A stretch of 47,166 bases of DNA from Chloroflexota bacterium (GTDB lineage: Bacteria > Chloroflexota > Anaerolineae > Anaerolineales > Anaerolineaceae): NCBI GenBank assembly GCA_023381565.1, contig JAMCRR010000059.1, positions 1 to 47,166 of the forward strand. The letters are read 5' to 3'. Positions 8,046-16,114 of this stretch are shown piece after piece. A program made the position numbers and the translations under genes. Position 1 is the stretch's first letter. Each line of letters opens with the position of its first letter. The notes below the pieces were generated by a model. The model was not told the origin of the DNA. It did not search any database and saw nothing but the letters and a program-made list of their open reading frames with translations.

Positions 8046-9409
8046 TGGATAAACCTTTCTCCTCGTTCCTCAAAGTCAGTAAATTCGTCAAAGCTGGTTC
8101 CTCCAGGAGAGAGCAGGACGACGTCCCCTGATTGGACAATACTCGCCGCCGATTTGACGGCTGGCAACAGATGCTTGCAGCGGGTGATCGTATATGTGAC
8201 TGTCCCGGGTTGCGCTGGCCCGACAGCCTTCAAAATAATATCGGCGGCTTCTCCGAAAACGATCAAATGGTCGACGCGCTTGTGCACCAATGTAGAAAAT
8301 GCATCCCAAGGGAGTTTCTTATCCTTACCGCCGGCAAGCAGGACGAGCGGTTCGTCGAAGGAGTGGATAGCTGCCATAGCCCGCTCCGGTGCAGTGGCAA
8401 TCGAGTCGTTGTACCAGTCGGCGCCACCCCAGGAACGAACAAATTGGAGCCGGTGAGGAATACCGGTGAAGCCTTGCACCGCGGGGAGCATCGCCTCCAC
8501 CGGAAAACCGGCCGCATACGCGATGGCGCAGGCCGCGAGCACGTTCAGCAGGTTGTGTTCTCCCCTGAGCTCTACGGCTTCAGCGGGCATCAGAGGGAGA
8601 TCTCGGACGCCGTCCCATAGAGTAAGCTCATCTTCGTGAATGAAGGTACCCGGCTGACCGGATAGGGGGCGGTCGAACCCGAAGCTGACCAACCTTCCAT
8701 GGACCTCGTCCGCTAAACTCCAGGCGCCTGGATCTTCACGCCCCAGCACGGCTGCATCTCCCTCTCCCTGAAAATCCAGGATGCGCTTCTTGGCTGCGGT
8801 GTATGCTTCCATGGTACCGTGGCGGTCGAGATGGTTTGGGGTGATGTTCAGGATTGCGCCTATCTGTGGCGAGCAGACCATCAGCTCGAGCTGGAAGCTG
8901 GAAAGCTCCATGATCACTACATCGTCTGGCTGGATCTCATCGATGTAAGAGATCAATGGGACGCCGATATTCCCGCCTACCCAGGCATGCGTGTTGGACG
9001 GCACTCCAGCCTGAGCGATACGACCCACCAGCGTGGTGGTGGTAGTTTTGCCCGCAGAGCCTGTGATGCCGATTACGCGGCAAGGGACGAGCTCCATGAA
9101 GACCTGAGAATCGTTGGTCAGAGGTAACCCGCGCCGGCGAGCCTCGACGACCAGGGGAAGCTCAAGCGGGATGCCGCCCGAAAGGCACACCAGGTCTGCA
9201 TCCTCGAGCAAATCGAGAGGGTGCCCGCCCAGTTTCCACTTAATCGGTAGGTCAGCCAGGCTTTGCATCGCGGCTTGCATTTGCGCCTCGGGTTTGTGAT
9301 CGTTGAGTGTAACCACCGCGGCGTGCCGGGCAAGGTAGCGCGCCAGAGCCAGCCCCTGCCGGGCAGCGCCGATGATCAATACGCGAGTACCGTTCCAGTT
9401 TTTTGCCAT
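8024..9409 (-). CDS. murD: UDP-N-acetylmuramoylalanine--D-glutamate ligase MurD
   Basis: MurD adds D-glutamate to UDP-MurNAc-L-Ala in the cytoplasm. The 461-aa product starts MAKNWNGTRVLIIGAARQG, a Rossmann-like N-domain, and has the P-loop GITGSAGKTTTTTLV, ELSSFQLE, the NITPNHLDRHGTMEAY block with the Mg-ligand histidine, and the C-terminal NDSIATAPERA and LLAGGKDKKLPW motifs. These are all intact, in contrast with the neighbouring MurF-like protein. The frame is open 29 codons upstream but overlaps the end of mraY there; the chosen ATG leaves two bases after the mraY stop. Confidence 0.97.
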   Translation of the reverse strand: MAKNWNGTRVLIIGAARQGLALARYLARHAAVVTLNDHKPEAQMQAAMQSLADLPIKWKLGGHPLDLLEDADLVCLSGGIPLELPLVVEARRRGLPLTNDSQVFMELVPCRVIGITGSAGKTTTTTLVGRIAQAGVPSNTHAWVGGNIGVPLISYIDEIQPDDVVIMELSSFQLELMVCSPQIGAILNITPNHLDRHGTMEAYTAAKKRILDFQGEGDAAVLGREDPGAWSLADEVHGRLVSFGFDRPLSGQPGTFIHEDELTLWDGVRDLPLMPAEAVELRGEHNLLNVLAACAIAYAAGFPVEAMLPAVQGFTGIPHRLQFVRSWGGADWYNDSIATAPERAMAAIHSFDEPLVLLAGGKDKKLPWDAFSTLVHKRVDHLIVFGEAADIILKAVGPAQPGTVTYTITRCKHLLPAVKSAASIVQSGDVVLLSPGGTSFDEFTDFEERGERFIQWVKDLP

Positions 9410-9411
9410 AG

Positions 9412-10404
9412 TTACACAAACGCCAGAGCTACACCCAACATCGCAAACAACAGTCCGACTAACCAGAAACGCTGCACCACCTGGGTTTCGCTCCAACCCA
9501 GGAGCTCAAAATGATGGTGCAGAGGAGCCATCTTGAACAGGCGTTTTCCTCCCGTCCTTTTGAAATACGTAATCTGCAGGATGACGCTTAATGCTTCGGA
9601 AACCGGAATGATGGCAATGATTGGGAGAAGGATCCACTGCCCGGTCATCAAGGAAACCACCCCAAGCGTGGCGCCCAACGAGAGCGCCCCGGCATCGCCC
9701 ATGATCAGCTCTGCAGGATGGACATTGAACCACAGGAAGCCAAACAGCGCACCGACCAGAGAGAAGCAGAACCGGGCGATGAAAACTTGCCCCTGCAGGA
9801 GGGCAATGCCCCCGTAGGCGGCGAACGCGGTGGCTGAAATCAAGCCCGCCAGGCCGTCCAGCCCATCGGTGAAATTTACTGCATTGGACATGCCGACGAT
9901 AATGATCACCGCCAGAGGGATGTAGACAGGACCCAGATCGAAAGGTTGTTTGAACCCGGGCCAATAGAGCTGCGGTACTTCGAGCAAATAGCGCAAGGCG
10001 AAAGCGATTACCAGGGCAAGCAAGACCTGGATCAAAAATTTGGTACGGGCGCGCATCCCCAGCCCGCGCCGGGGACCGCGGATCCCTTCCCAATCGTCCA
10101 CCGCGCCCAGAAGCCCATATCCCAACATTACCGCCAGCGGGACCATCACCGACCGTCCTAAGAGATCCAGCCCCAGCAAGGAGACTGCGTTTAGCAAGAC
10201 GGTAAGCATGGCCACGGGGAAGATCACCATGACCCCCCCCATCGTGGGAGTGCCCATCTTGGAGAGGTGCGTGGCTGGGCCGTCCATGCGGATCAGCTTC
10301 CCGATGCGGAAGTGCCGGAGGATGCGAAGTAAAGGCCCTCCCCAAATCACCGCCATCATAAAACTGAGCCCGCTCAGGGCCAACGCCAGGGAGGTCTGCT
10401 TCAT
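9412..10404 (-). CDS. mraY: Phospho-N-acetylmuramoyl-pentapeptide transferase MraY
   Basis: MraY is the polytopic membrane enzyme that moves phospho-MurNAc-pentapeptide from UDP to undecaprenyl phosphate, forming lipid I. The 330-aa product has about ten membrane segments, GTPTMGGVMV, the Mg-binding GAVDDWE motif, NFTDGLDGLAGL, and the C-terminal KMAPLHHHFELLGWSE histidine motif. The chosen ATG overlaps the stop of the preceding murF-like gene as ATGA; a longer frame of ten more codons lies inside that gene and adds nothing conserved. Retention of MraY implies that lipid-linked wall precursor is still made. Confidence 0.97.
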   Translation of the reverse strand: MKQTSLALALSGLSFMMAVIWGGPLLRILRHFRIGKLIRMDGPATHLSKMGTPTMGGVMVIFPVAMLTVLLNAVSLLGLDLLGRSVMVPLAVMLGYGLLGAVDDWEGIRGPRRGLGMRARTKFLIQVLLALVIAFALRYLLEVPQLYWPGFKQPFDLGPVYIPLAVIIIVGMSNAVNFTDGLDGLAGLISATAFAAYGGIALLQGQVFIARFCFSLVGALFGFLWFNVHPAELIMGDAGALSLGATLGVVSLMTGQWILLPIIAIIPVSEALSVILQITYFKRTGGKRLFKMAPLHHHFELLGWSETQVVQRFWLVGLLFAMLGVALAFV

Positions 10405-11822
10405 GAAGCCACCGCCAGCGCGGGTGCGATGCAATCCATCGATGTTCCATGGGCCCCTTTGACCAGAACCACGTCGCCGAAATTCAATTTAGTATGCAAA
10501 TGGTCGATTGCATCCTGGGCAGTCTGTACCCAGGTGATGGACTGCGACGGTAGCCCGGCTTGTTTGGCGGCGCTGGCAATCTCTTTGGCTTCCTCTCCCA
10601 CCGTCACCAGCTCTTGAACCACACCGGCCGCGCGCGCGCCGACCATCTGCCGGCCTTCTTCTCCAATAGATCCAGGTTCGACCATATCCCCGATGACAGC
10701 AATTTTCCTGCCTTCTAACTCTCCCAGCAGATTTAAAGCGGCCAGGGTAGATTCCAGGGAGGCATTGTAGGTATCTTCCAGGATTGTGGCTCCATTCCTG
10801 GCCGCGATCGTTGCCAGGTGAAGCTGGTCGCTTTTAAGCTGCAGCCCGGCGGCGATATCATGCCAGGTCAGACCTTCAACCAGACCTACCGCGGCAACCT
10901 GCAGGGCGGTATGCACCGATCGATTTCCGATCAGGGGCATGCGCAGGTAGAGTGAGTCTTCGAACAAATGAACCCGGAACCGGATGCCCTCGACGCCCTG
11001 ACTCTCGATCTCGTCTGCCCAAATATCAGCCAGGGGATCCAGGCCGTAACTGAGGACGGCTGCAGGGGTTTGGGCTGCCAGGGCGTCAAAATGAGGGTCA
11101 TCACGGTTTAATATGGCTACCCCCAACGGAGCGCTGGGTAGGGTCTGCAGGAATTGGTCAACGCTCCGTGCGATGGTTTCTCTGTAACCGGCGCTTGATG
11201 GGTATGGATATCCGGGATCAGCGAGGAGGCCGAGAGAGGGTTCGATGAGGCCAATTAGCGATGAGGCTTTGATGGGGTCGGTTGGGTCGACCTCGATTAC
11301 GATGCGCTCTGCGGCGTCGGTTACCTGCAGGATGGTGAGGGGTAGCCCGAGATCGTCGAACTGAGACTTGGGGATGCTGAGCGTGGGGTAACGCTGGCTG
11401 AGGGTCTCAACCAGATACTCTTTCGTCGATGATTGATCCACGCTTCCGATGATGGCGGCAATATGCAGCTTCTGTTTGCGCCGCCAAAAGAGTGCGATTT
11501 TCCCCAGTGCCTGCCGGGTATCCGTGACCCGGAGGCAAAAGGGGACATCCGGAACAACCATAGGGATGGGCAAAGCGCCTTGACGAAGATCCACGACGGG
11601 GAACAGGGAGGAAAGGTCGCGTTGAATGATTGCCATGCTGGCGCCGCGATGAAATGCATCCCCTACGTAGTTGTGCCCATCCGCCCGCTTCCCTGGCAAG
11701 GCAATGAAAAGCACGCCCGGTTGTGCTTGACGTGAATCAGCGATGACCTTTGCGATGGGGCGATCGATGTGAGCGGGGCGTGTGCAGGTTAGGGCTTCGA
11801 TAACTTCTGCCAGGGTAAACAC
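10401..11822 (-). CDS. murF: MurF-like ligase with degenerate ATP-binding motif
   Basis: The fold and position are those of MurF, which adds D-Ala-D-Ala to the UDP-MurNAc-tripeptide. The 473-aa protein keeps the N-domain (ADSRQAQPGVLFIALPGKRADGH), ILNRDDP, the DTYNASLESTLAAL segment and the C-terminal GDMVEPG and VLVKGAHG motifs. However, the P-loop expected as G-S-x-G-K-T-T-T-K-E reads GSVDQSSTKE at residues 126-135, so the invariant Gly and Lys are Asp and Gln. The usual TNIGxAHL Mg/ATP segment is replaced by LADPGYPYPSSAGY. The frame is open over its full length. It is probably inactive as a normal ATP ligase, or altered in function. No murE lies beside it. Confidence 0.85.
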   Translation of the reverse strand: MFTLAEVIEALTCTRPAHIDRPIAKVIADSRQAQPGVLFIALPGKRADGHNYVGDAFHRGASMAIIQRDLSSLFPVVDLRQGALPIPMVVPDVPFCLRVTDTRQALGKIALFWRRKQKLHIAAIIGSVDQSSTKEYLVETLSQRYPTLSIPKSQFDDLGLPLTILQVTDAAERIVIEVDPTDPIKASSLIGLIEPSLGLLADPGYPYPSSAGYRETIARSVDQFLQTLPSAPLGVAILNRDDPHFDALAAQTPAAVLSYGLDPLADIWADEIESQGVEGIRFRVHLFEDSLYLRMPLIGNRSVHTALQVAAVGLVEGLTWHDIAAGLQLKSDQLHLATIAARNGATILEDTYNASLESTLAALNLLGELEGRKIAVIGDMVEPGSIGEEGRQMVGARAAGVVQELVTVGEEAKEIASAAKQAGLPSQSITWVQTAQDAIDHLHTKLNFGDVVLVKGAHGTSMDCIAPALAVAS

Positions 11823-11834
11823 GGGTTTATTGCC

Positions 11835-13616
11835 TCATTGTTTGTAAATCAGTTGACGCTGGTTATCCGGGGGAATATCCATTAAAACGACGAGGCTTTT
11901 GACCACGTCGCTGAACACGGGTGAAGCCACTACTGAACCCCAGATAGATGTCCGGGGTTTTTCCAGCCATACATACACCAGGAACTGCGGATCTGGAATG
12001 GGACCCCAGCCGACGAAGGAAGCGTTGGTCAGCTCGCTGGAGTAGCCTTTATCGGTGGGGATTTCAGCGGTGCCCGTCTTGCCGGCCACGGTGTACCCCG
12101 GGACCAGGGCATCGGAGGATTCTTGCTGCAGAGATTCGACGAGCATGTTGGTGAGGGTCTGAGCAGTGGCGGCTGAGATCGGCGAGCCGACGACCTGGGT
12201 ATTGGTATTGTATTGGCGGCCGTTATTGACCATCGCCTTCAGGATGTGAGGGGCTACCATTTCTCCTTTTTGATTGGCGATGGCGGATACAGCCATCACC
12301 ATCTGAATAGGGGTGACGGCAATCCCTTGCCCGAATGAATTCGTCCCCAGGTCTACGGGGAACCATTGGGCATCTCCAGGAATGCGTAGGGGATAGGTTA
12401 CCTCGCCACCGAGATCGATCCCGGTCTGGTGGCCGATGCCAAAGGCGCGCACATAATCATAGAAATGGGTGGCTCCTACCTGAGAGGCAACCCAGGCCAG
12501 GCACACATTCAAGGAATGCTGCATGCACCCGATCATGTCTTGCTGCCCCCATGCAGACCCATCCCAGTTGTGGATGTATGAACCGCCGATCTCGAAGACA
12601 CCGGTGTCCAGGAAAGGGGTATTTGGTTTGACCGTCCCGGTATCCAACGCGGCAGCCATCGTCAGCACCTTGAATACCGAACCCGGTTCGTACGTCTGGC
12701 TTACCGCTCGGTTAAAGGGGGTTGGGCTGGGGAAGACTTCGGCGTATTTCCAATATTCGTTTGGATTCAGGCGAGGCGTAGTGGCCATAGCCAGGATATC
12801 ACCATTATTTGGATCCATAACAATAATTGTGCCTGAGGTCGCTTCTGTCGTTTCCAGAGCGTGGTTTAAGATGGTTTCTACACTGGCCTGGATTTCTCTA
12901 TCGATGGTCAAAATCAGGCTGGACCCCGGTTGAACTTCTGGAACGTTCTGCACCAGGTGGGGGTCGAAGGGGGTCCACACTTCTTGAGGTGTTCCTGCGA
13001 GGAGGTCATTATACTTCTCTTCTATGCCAAAAAACCCCCTGCCGTTCTCGCGATCTAAATACGAATAGAATCCTAATACGTTAGAAGCCAGATCGCCTTC
13101 TGGATAGCTACGTTTCAGATGGGGGGTAAAGACCAACCCGCTCAGGCTGGGATTGTTTTTCCGGTTGGGGTTTTCAGAGGCCTGCTTGGTATACTCGTCT
13201 TTCAGCTGAGTGATTTCTTGGACTTTCTCAGGGGTGATGAAATCGTCCAGAACGACGTATTGGGCTTTCCCCTCGACGTAGGGAATGCTGGCTGCTGCCA
13301 GGGTTTGAGCATAATCCGTTCCCAGGATGGAATTCAGCGTGGTGGCGATTGTTTTGGGATCCACAACCTGCTGCAGATCTGCCCCAATTTCGTAAACCTG
13401 TTCGTTCCCGGCAAGGAGGTGACCCCAGCGGTCGTAAATGTCTCCGCGTTCCGGATAGATGGTATGGTATTCGCCAGAATAACGAGCGGCTTGAGCCAAG
13501 AGCTGGGAGGCGCTGCTGCTATCCTGGATGCGCACAATCTGCACGACAATTGCTAGGCTCGAAAGGCCGAGAATTATTGCCAGAACAGAGTAACGGAGAG
13601 AATGGGCCGGTTTCAT
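11835..13616 (-). CDS. ftsI: Septal penicillin-binding protein FtsI (class B transpeptidase)
   Basis: FtsI/PBP3 is a bitopic membrane protein that cross-links septal peptidoglycan, working with FtsW. The 593-aa product has a short cytoplasmic tail, a membrane segment at about residues 10-30, a PBP dimer domain, and a transpeptidase domain with the three penicilloyl-serine motifs: GSVFKVL (SxxK), HSLNVC (SxN) and AGKTGTAEIP (KTG). No PASTA domain is present. The chosen ATG overlaps the ftsL-like stop as ATGA; 22 upstream codons in frame lie inside that gene. Intact catalytic motifs argue that cross-linked peptidoglycan is made. Confidence 0.96.
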   Translation of the reverse strand: MKPAHSLRYSVLAIILGLSSLAIVVQIVRIQDSSSASQLLAQAARYSGEYHTIYPERGDIYDRWGHLLAGNEQVYEIGADLQQVVDPKTIATTLNSILGTDYAQTLAAASIPYVEGKAQYVVLDDFITPEKVQEITQLKDEYTKQASENPNRKNNPSLSGLVFTPHLKRSYPEGDLASNVLGFYSYLDRENGRGFFGIEEKYNDLLAGTPQEVWTPFDPHLVQNVPEVQPGSSLILTIDREIQASVETILNHALETTEATSGTIIVMDPNNGDILAMATTPRLNPNEYWKYAEVFPSPTPFNRAVSQTYEPGSVFKVLTMAAALDTGTVKPNTPFLDTGVFEIGGSYIHNWDGSAWGQQDMIGCMQHSLNVCLAWVASQVGATHFYDYVRAFGIGHQTGIDLGGEVTYPLRIPGDAQWFPVDLGTNSFGQGIAVTPIQMVMAVSAIANQKGEMVAPHILKAMVNNGRQYNTNTQVVGSPISAATAQTLTNMLVESLQQESSDALVPGYTVAGKTGTAEIPTDKGYSSELTNASFVGWGPIPDPQFLVYVWLEKPRTSIWGSVVASPVFSDVVKSLVVLMDIPPDNQRQLIYKQ

Positions 13617-14092
13617 GGCTGCACCTCGCCGCTTCGATTCTCTTGAGATGGCGCTAAAAATCCCTGGAACAACCACTCCCAAAGCGATTGGGTATAGTTC
13701 GAGCGCAGCAGGGGGACGGTGACCATATCGGGACCGGGGGCAGGAGCCAGCTCGGCCAGCTGCCGGCCGGTATACCCGGGTACCACCAGGTACTGCTCGG
13801 TTGCCGCGTCCACCGGGACAAAACCCATATCTTCAGCCCGTTTTTGCATCTGCGCGGCGGAGGTCAGAAAGGCGAGCTTGGTCTCCAGATCGGCAATTTG
13901 CCGCTCGATGGTATCGTTCTTGCTCTCCATAGCCTGTATTTCTCGGCCGGTTGTTGCCGCGCGCGCGCTGATATTGAGGTAGACTGCCGCCACCGAAGCA
14001 ACTGCAACCAGCGCTAAAAGAAACACGCCGATCCATTGCATTTGGGTCCGCCAGGGAGCTTGCCGATAAGCTTGGATGATGTGATCAGTCAT
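13613..14092 (-). CDS. FtsL-like septum formation protein
   Basis: This is a bitopic protein with the FtsL/DivIC layout: about 19 cytoplasmic residues, one membrane segment at about 20-40, a coiled-coil of about 35 residues (ATTGREIQAMESKNDTIERQ and onward), and a periplasmic tail. At 159 aa it is longer than typical FtsL (around 100-120 aa), with an extra C-terminal 70 residues. FtsL bridges FtsQ and FtsB to the FtsW-FtsI synthase. Primary sequence in this family is poorly conserved, so the call rests on topology and on its place between rsmH and ftsI. Its stop is coupled to ftsI. Confidence 0.75.
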   Translation of the reverse strand: MTDHIIQAYRQAPWRTQMQWIGVFLLALVAVASVAAVYLNISARAATTGREIQAMESKNDTIERQIADLETKLAFLTSAAQMQKRAEDMGFVPVDAATEQYLVVPGYTGRQLAELAPAPGPDMVTVPLLRSNYTQSLWEWLFQGFLAPSQENRSGEVQP

Positions 14093-14185
14093 AATGAGGA
14101 ATATTCCACAAGTAAATGATGATGCATGATGTACCGCTGCCGGTTTCTACGGCTATCAATATTCAAAGTGCAAAGGTCGTGCCGA

Positions 14186-15127
14186 TTAGATTTTTTCTGC
14201 GACCCTCAGGCGGGCACTGCGTGCTCGCGGATTTAAATGCAACTCCTCCTCAGATGCCCGGATTGGATGCCGGGTGATCTCATTAATACTGGCTTTGTGT
14301 CCGCAGGTGCAGATTGGTTGGCGTGGAGGGCAAATACAGTCGCGGCTTTCGCGGTGGAAGTACTGTTTGACGATGCGGTCTTCCAGCGAGTGGAAGGCAA
14401 TTATCACTAACCTTCCGCCTGGCGCCAGTGCGGCAATGGCTGTTGGGAGCACAGAAATAATAGATACTAGTTCTTGATTAACACTAATGCGAAGCGCTTG
14501 AAAAGTACGTGTTGCCGGATGTATGCCCTTTTGGGGCCTACCTATAGTCCATTCAATGATTTCTGCCAGCTGTCGGGTAGTTGTGATAGGCCGGGCTTTA
14601 ATGATCGCTTTGGCAATCTGCCTGGATTTGGGATCTTCTCCATATTTCCAGATCAGGTCGGCCAGGTCCGCTTCGGGAAGGTCGTTTACCAGGTCAGCCG
14701 CGGTTTCCAGAGAGGTTGGATCGAAACGCATATCCAAAGGGCCATCCGACTGGAAGGAAAAGCCTCTCTGGGGAGTTTCAAGCTGCATCGAGGACACCCC
14801 CAGGTCCAGAAGGATGCCATTTACCGCTGGCCATCCTAGAGCGGAGATCTGTTCGGCAAGAGTTGTGTAAGAAGCATGCACCAGGGTGCAGCGTTTGCCA
14901 AAAACAGAGAGGCGCTGCCTTGCAAGAGCAAGGGCTTGCGGATCGAGATCCATGCCTAGCAAGCGGCCTCCCGGTGAGCTGGCCGTGAGAATGCCCCAAG
15001 CGTGCCCACCGGCTCCTACCGTCCCATCCACATAATACCCTGAGGTAGTAGGGGCTAAAGTATGAAGTGTTTCATTGTAAAGAACAGGTTGGTGGGGAAC
15101 GAAATCCCCTTCAATTGGTTCAATCAT
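14186..15127 (-). CDS. rsmH: 16S rRNA (cytosine1402-N4)-methyltransferase RsmH
   Basis: RsmH (MraW) methylates N4 of C1402 in the 16S rRNA P-site using S-adenosylmethionine. The 313-aa protein begins with HQPVLYNETL, has the SAM-binding motif YVDGTVGAGGHA, LLDLGVSSMQLETPQRGFSF, FQALRISVNQEL, and the C-terminal IIAFHSLEDRIVKQYF and PRARSARLR motifs, all diagnostic. Its start overlaps the mraZ stop by one base (TAATG). An uncoded gap of 93 bases separates it from the ftsL-like gene. Confidence 0.97.
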   Translation of the reverse strand: MIEPIEGDFVPHQPVLYNETLHTLAPTTSGYYVDGTVGAGGHAWGILTASSPGGRLLGMDLDPQALALARQRLSVFGKRCTLVHASYTTLAEQISALGWPAVNGILLDLGVSSMQLETPQRGFSFQSDGPLDMRFDPTSLETAADLVNDLPEADLADLIWKYGEDPKSRQIAKAIIKARPITTTRQLAEIIEWTIGRPQKGIHPATRTFQALRISVNQELVSIISVLPTAIAALAPGGRLVIIAFHSLEDRIVKQYFHRESRDCICPPRQPICTCGHKASINEITRHPIRASEEELHLNPRARSARLRVAEKI

Positions 15128-15561
15128 TAAGCTCTTAATTCTAGCGATTCGTATAACGAGGAATTTGCTTCAGGGTCTTCGAAGAGCCTGGCTTGCTCTG
15201 CCCATAGCTCGGGAGTCCAGACTTCAAAGTAGTTACCTTGGCCGGCAATGATGACTTCCCCATCGAGGTTTGCAGCCTGGCGCAAGATTTGGGGGATTAA
15301 GATGCGCCCAGATTTATCCAGATCCACATTGAACGTATTGGTCAACATCAATCGCCTGAGCCTTCTGGTAGCCATGGAAGCCATATTCATGTCCGTCAGA
15401 CGCTGGTACAATTGATCGTAGGTTGAAGTGGTGAGAACCATCAGATTACGGTCAAAGCCCCGGGTGATATATGCTCCTTCGCCAAGAATTTCGCGATAGC
15501 GGGCGGGGATGGTCAAACGCCCTTTCTCGTCGATGCTATGGTAGTGCAAGCCAAGGAACAT
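15127..15561 (-). CDS. mraZ: Transcriptional regulator MraZ
   Basis: MraZ is an AbrB/SpoVT-fold DNA-binding protein that represses the dcw operon by binding direct repeats in its promoter. The 144-aa product starts MFLGLHYHSIDEKGRLTIP, the standard first MraZ half-motif (DEKGRLTIPARYR), and has the second repeat DKSGRILIPQILRQAA at about residues 84-99. An ATG six codons upstream (15579) is in frame but lies within the GGGAGAG ribosome-binding site of the chosen start, nine bases from its ATG. Four operator-like repeats lie just upstream, so autoregulation is likely. Confidence 0.95.
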   Translation of the reverse strand: MFLGLHYHSIDEKGRLTIPARYREILGEGAYITRGFDRNLMVLTTSTYDQLYQRLTDMNMASMATRRLRRLMLTNTFNVDLDKSGRILIPQILRQAANLDGEVIIAGQGNYFEVWTPELWAEQARLFEDPEANSSLYESLELRA

Positions 15562-15574
15562 ACGTTCTAACTCT

Positions 15575-15607
15575 CCCATATATGGGGAACGCCGGACGGA
15601 TCCGGCG
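15575..15607 (-). promoter_or_regulatory. Structured 5' leader of mraZ
   Basis: Two symmetric elements lie between the predicted transcription start and mraZ. CGCCGGA at 15590-15596 pairs with TCCGGCG at 15601-15607 (7-bp stem, 4-base loop). CCCATATATGGG at 15575-15586 is a perfect 12-bp palindrome whose GGG is also part of the ribosome-binding site. Pairing could hide the binding site and modulate mraZ translation. No T-run follows, so this is not an intrinsic terminator. Confidence 0.5.
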
Positions 15608-15608
15608 C

Positions 15609-15643
15609 TCCACTTTTTCCCACTTCACTCCACGGGCACCCAC
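15609..15643 (-). promoter_or_regulatory. Predicted MraZ operator (four 10-bp-spaced repeats)
   Basis: On the minus strand GTGG(G/A) occurs four times, at 15643-15639 (GTGGG), 15633-15629 (GTGGA), 15623-15619 (GTGGG) and 15613-15609 (GTGGA), with an exact 10-bp period. The known E. coli MraZ box is a set of TGGGN direct repeats separated by 5 bases, also a 10-bp period. The array begins at the edge of the mraZ -10 element and covers the transcription start, a repressing position. Confidence 0.85.
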
Positions 15644-15672
15644 AGTATATCGCATTCACCCCATGAATTCAA
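15644..15672 (-). promoter_or_regulatory. Sigma70-type promoter of the dcw operon
   Basis: On the minus strand TTGAAT (15672-15667) and TATACT (15649-15644) are separated by 17 bases, a near-consensus housekeeping promoter. Transcription would start near 15637, inside the predicted MraZ repeats, about 75 bases before the mraZ start codon. No equally good promoter was seen between the other dcw genes. Confidence 0.75.
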
Positions 15673-16114
15673 GTATTCTCCAACGTGTTTTACCCTACAG
15701 ATAACTTAAATTATAAGTTTTTGTTCAAATCCATGAAATTTCATTAACATATCTGTAATTATTATTAACATCAATATAACTTTTATTAATGTTCAGAGAA
15801 TTGCCTGACGACCGTTTATGTCGCCTGAACATTAATATATCTACCTTATTCATATGAGTGTTTGTCTACATTAAAGTTATATATCAATTTATTTGTATAA
15901 ATAATCGCAACTGCATGAGTATTCATGACTTGTCTAAAACTCTCTAATATACTCTTCTACCGATCCCTACAATTGTTAACCGGAATGCCGCGTAATTTCC
16001 ACGATAACTATCATTGTAAAAGAATGTTGTGCACAATCCATGCGCATAATCTTATTAACATTGGTATCGAATTAATGTTGATTTCGGGGGTTGTTGGGGT
16101 GGAGGTGGTTGGGT
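15673..16114. other. AT-rich intergenic region with inverted repeats
   Basis: About 440 bases separate the end of the first pentapeptide gene from the mraZ promoter. The stretch is clearly more AT-rich than its surroundings. It holds a perfect 13-bp inverted repeat (15784-15796 and 15825-15837), a 10-bp palindrome TTGTGCACAA (16027-16036), and further copies of ATTAACAT (15743, 15764, 16054) and ATTAATGTT (16071). A 73-codon frame on the plus strand has no recognisable features and is not called. No tRNA or DnaA-box cluster was seen. Confidence 0.7.
15784..15837. repeat. Perfect 13-bp inverted repeat
   Basis: TATTAATGTTCAG at 15784-15796 and its exact reverse complement at 15825-15837 flank a 28-base centre. 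A 4-bp inner stem (CGAC/GTCG) is possible. It lies 277 bases past the stop codon of the pentapeptide gene, with no T-run, so a terminator role is unlikely. It could be an operator, a cruciform site, or the scar of a small mobile element. Confidence 0.8.

Noticed and set aside
15673..16114. Replication origin in the AT-rich island
   Set aside because: AT-rich with inverted repeats, but I found no cluster of DnaA boxes (TTATCCACA) and no dnaA or dnaN nearby.
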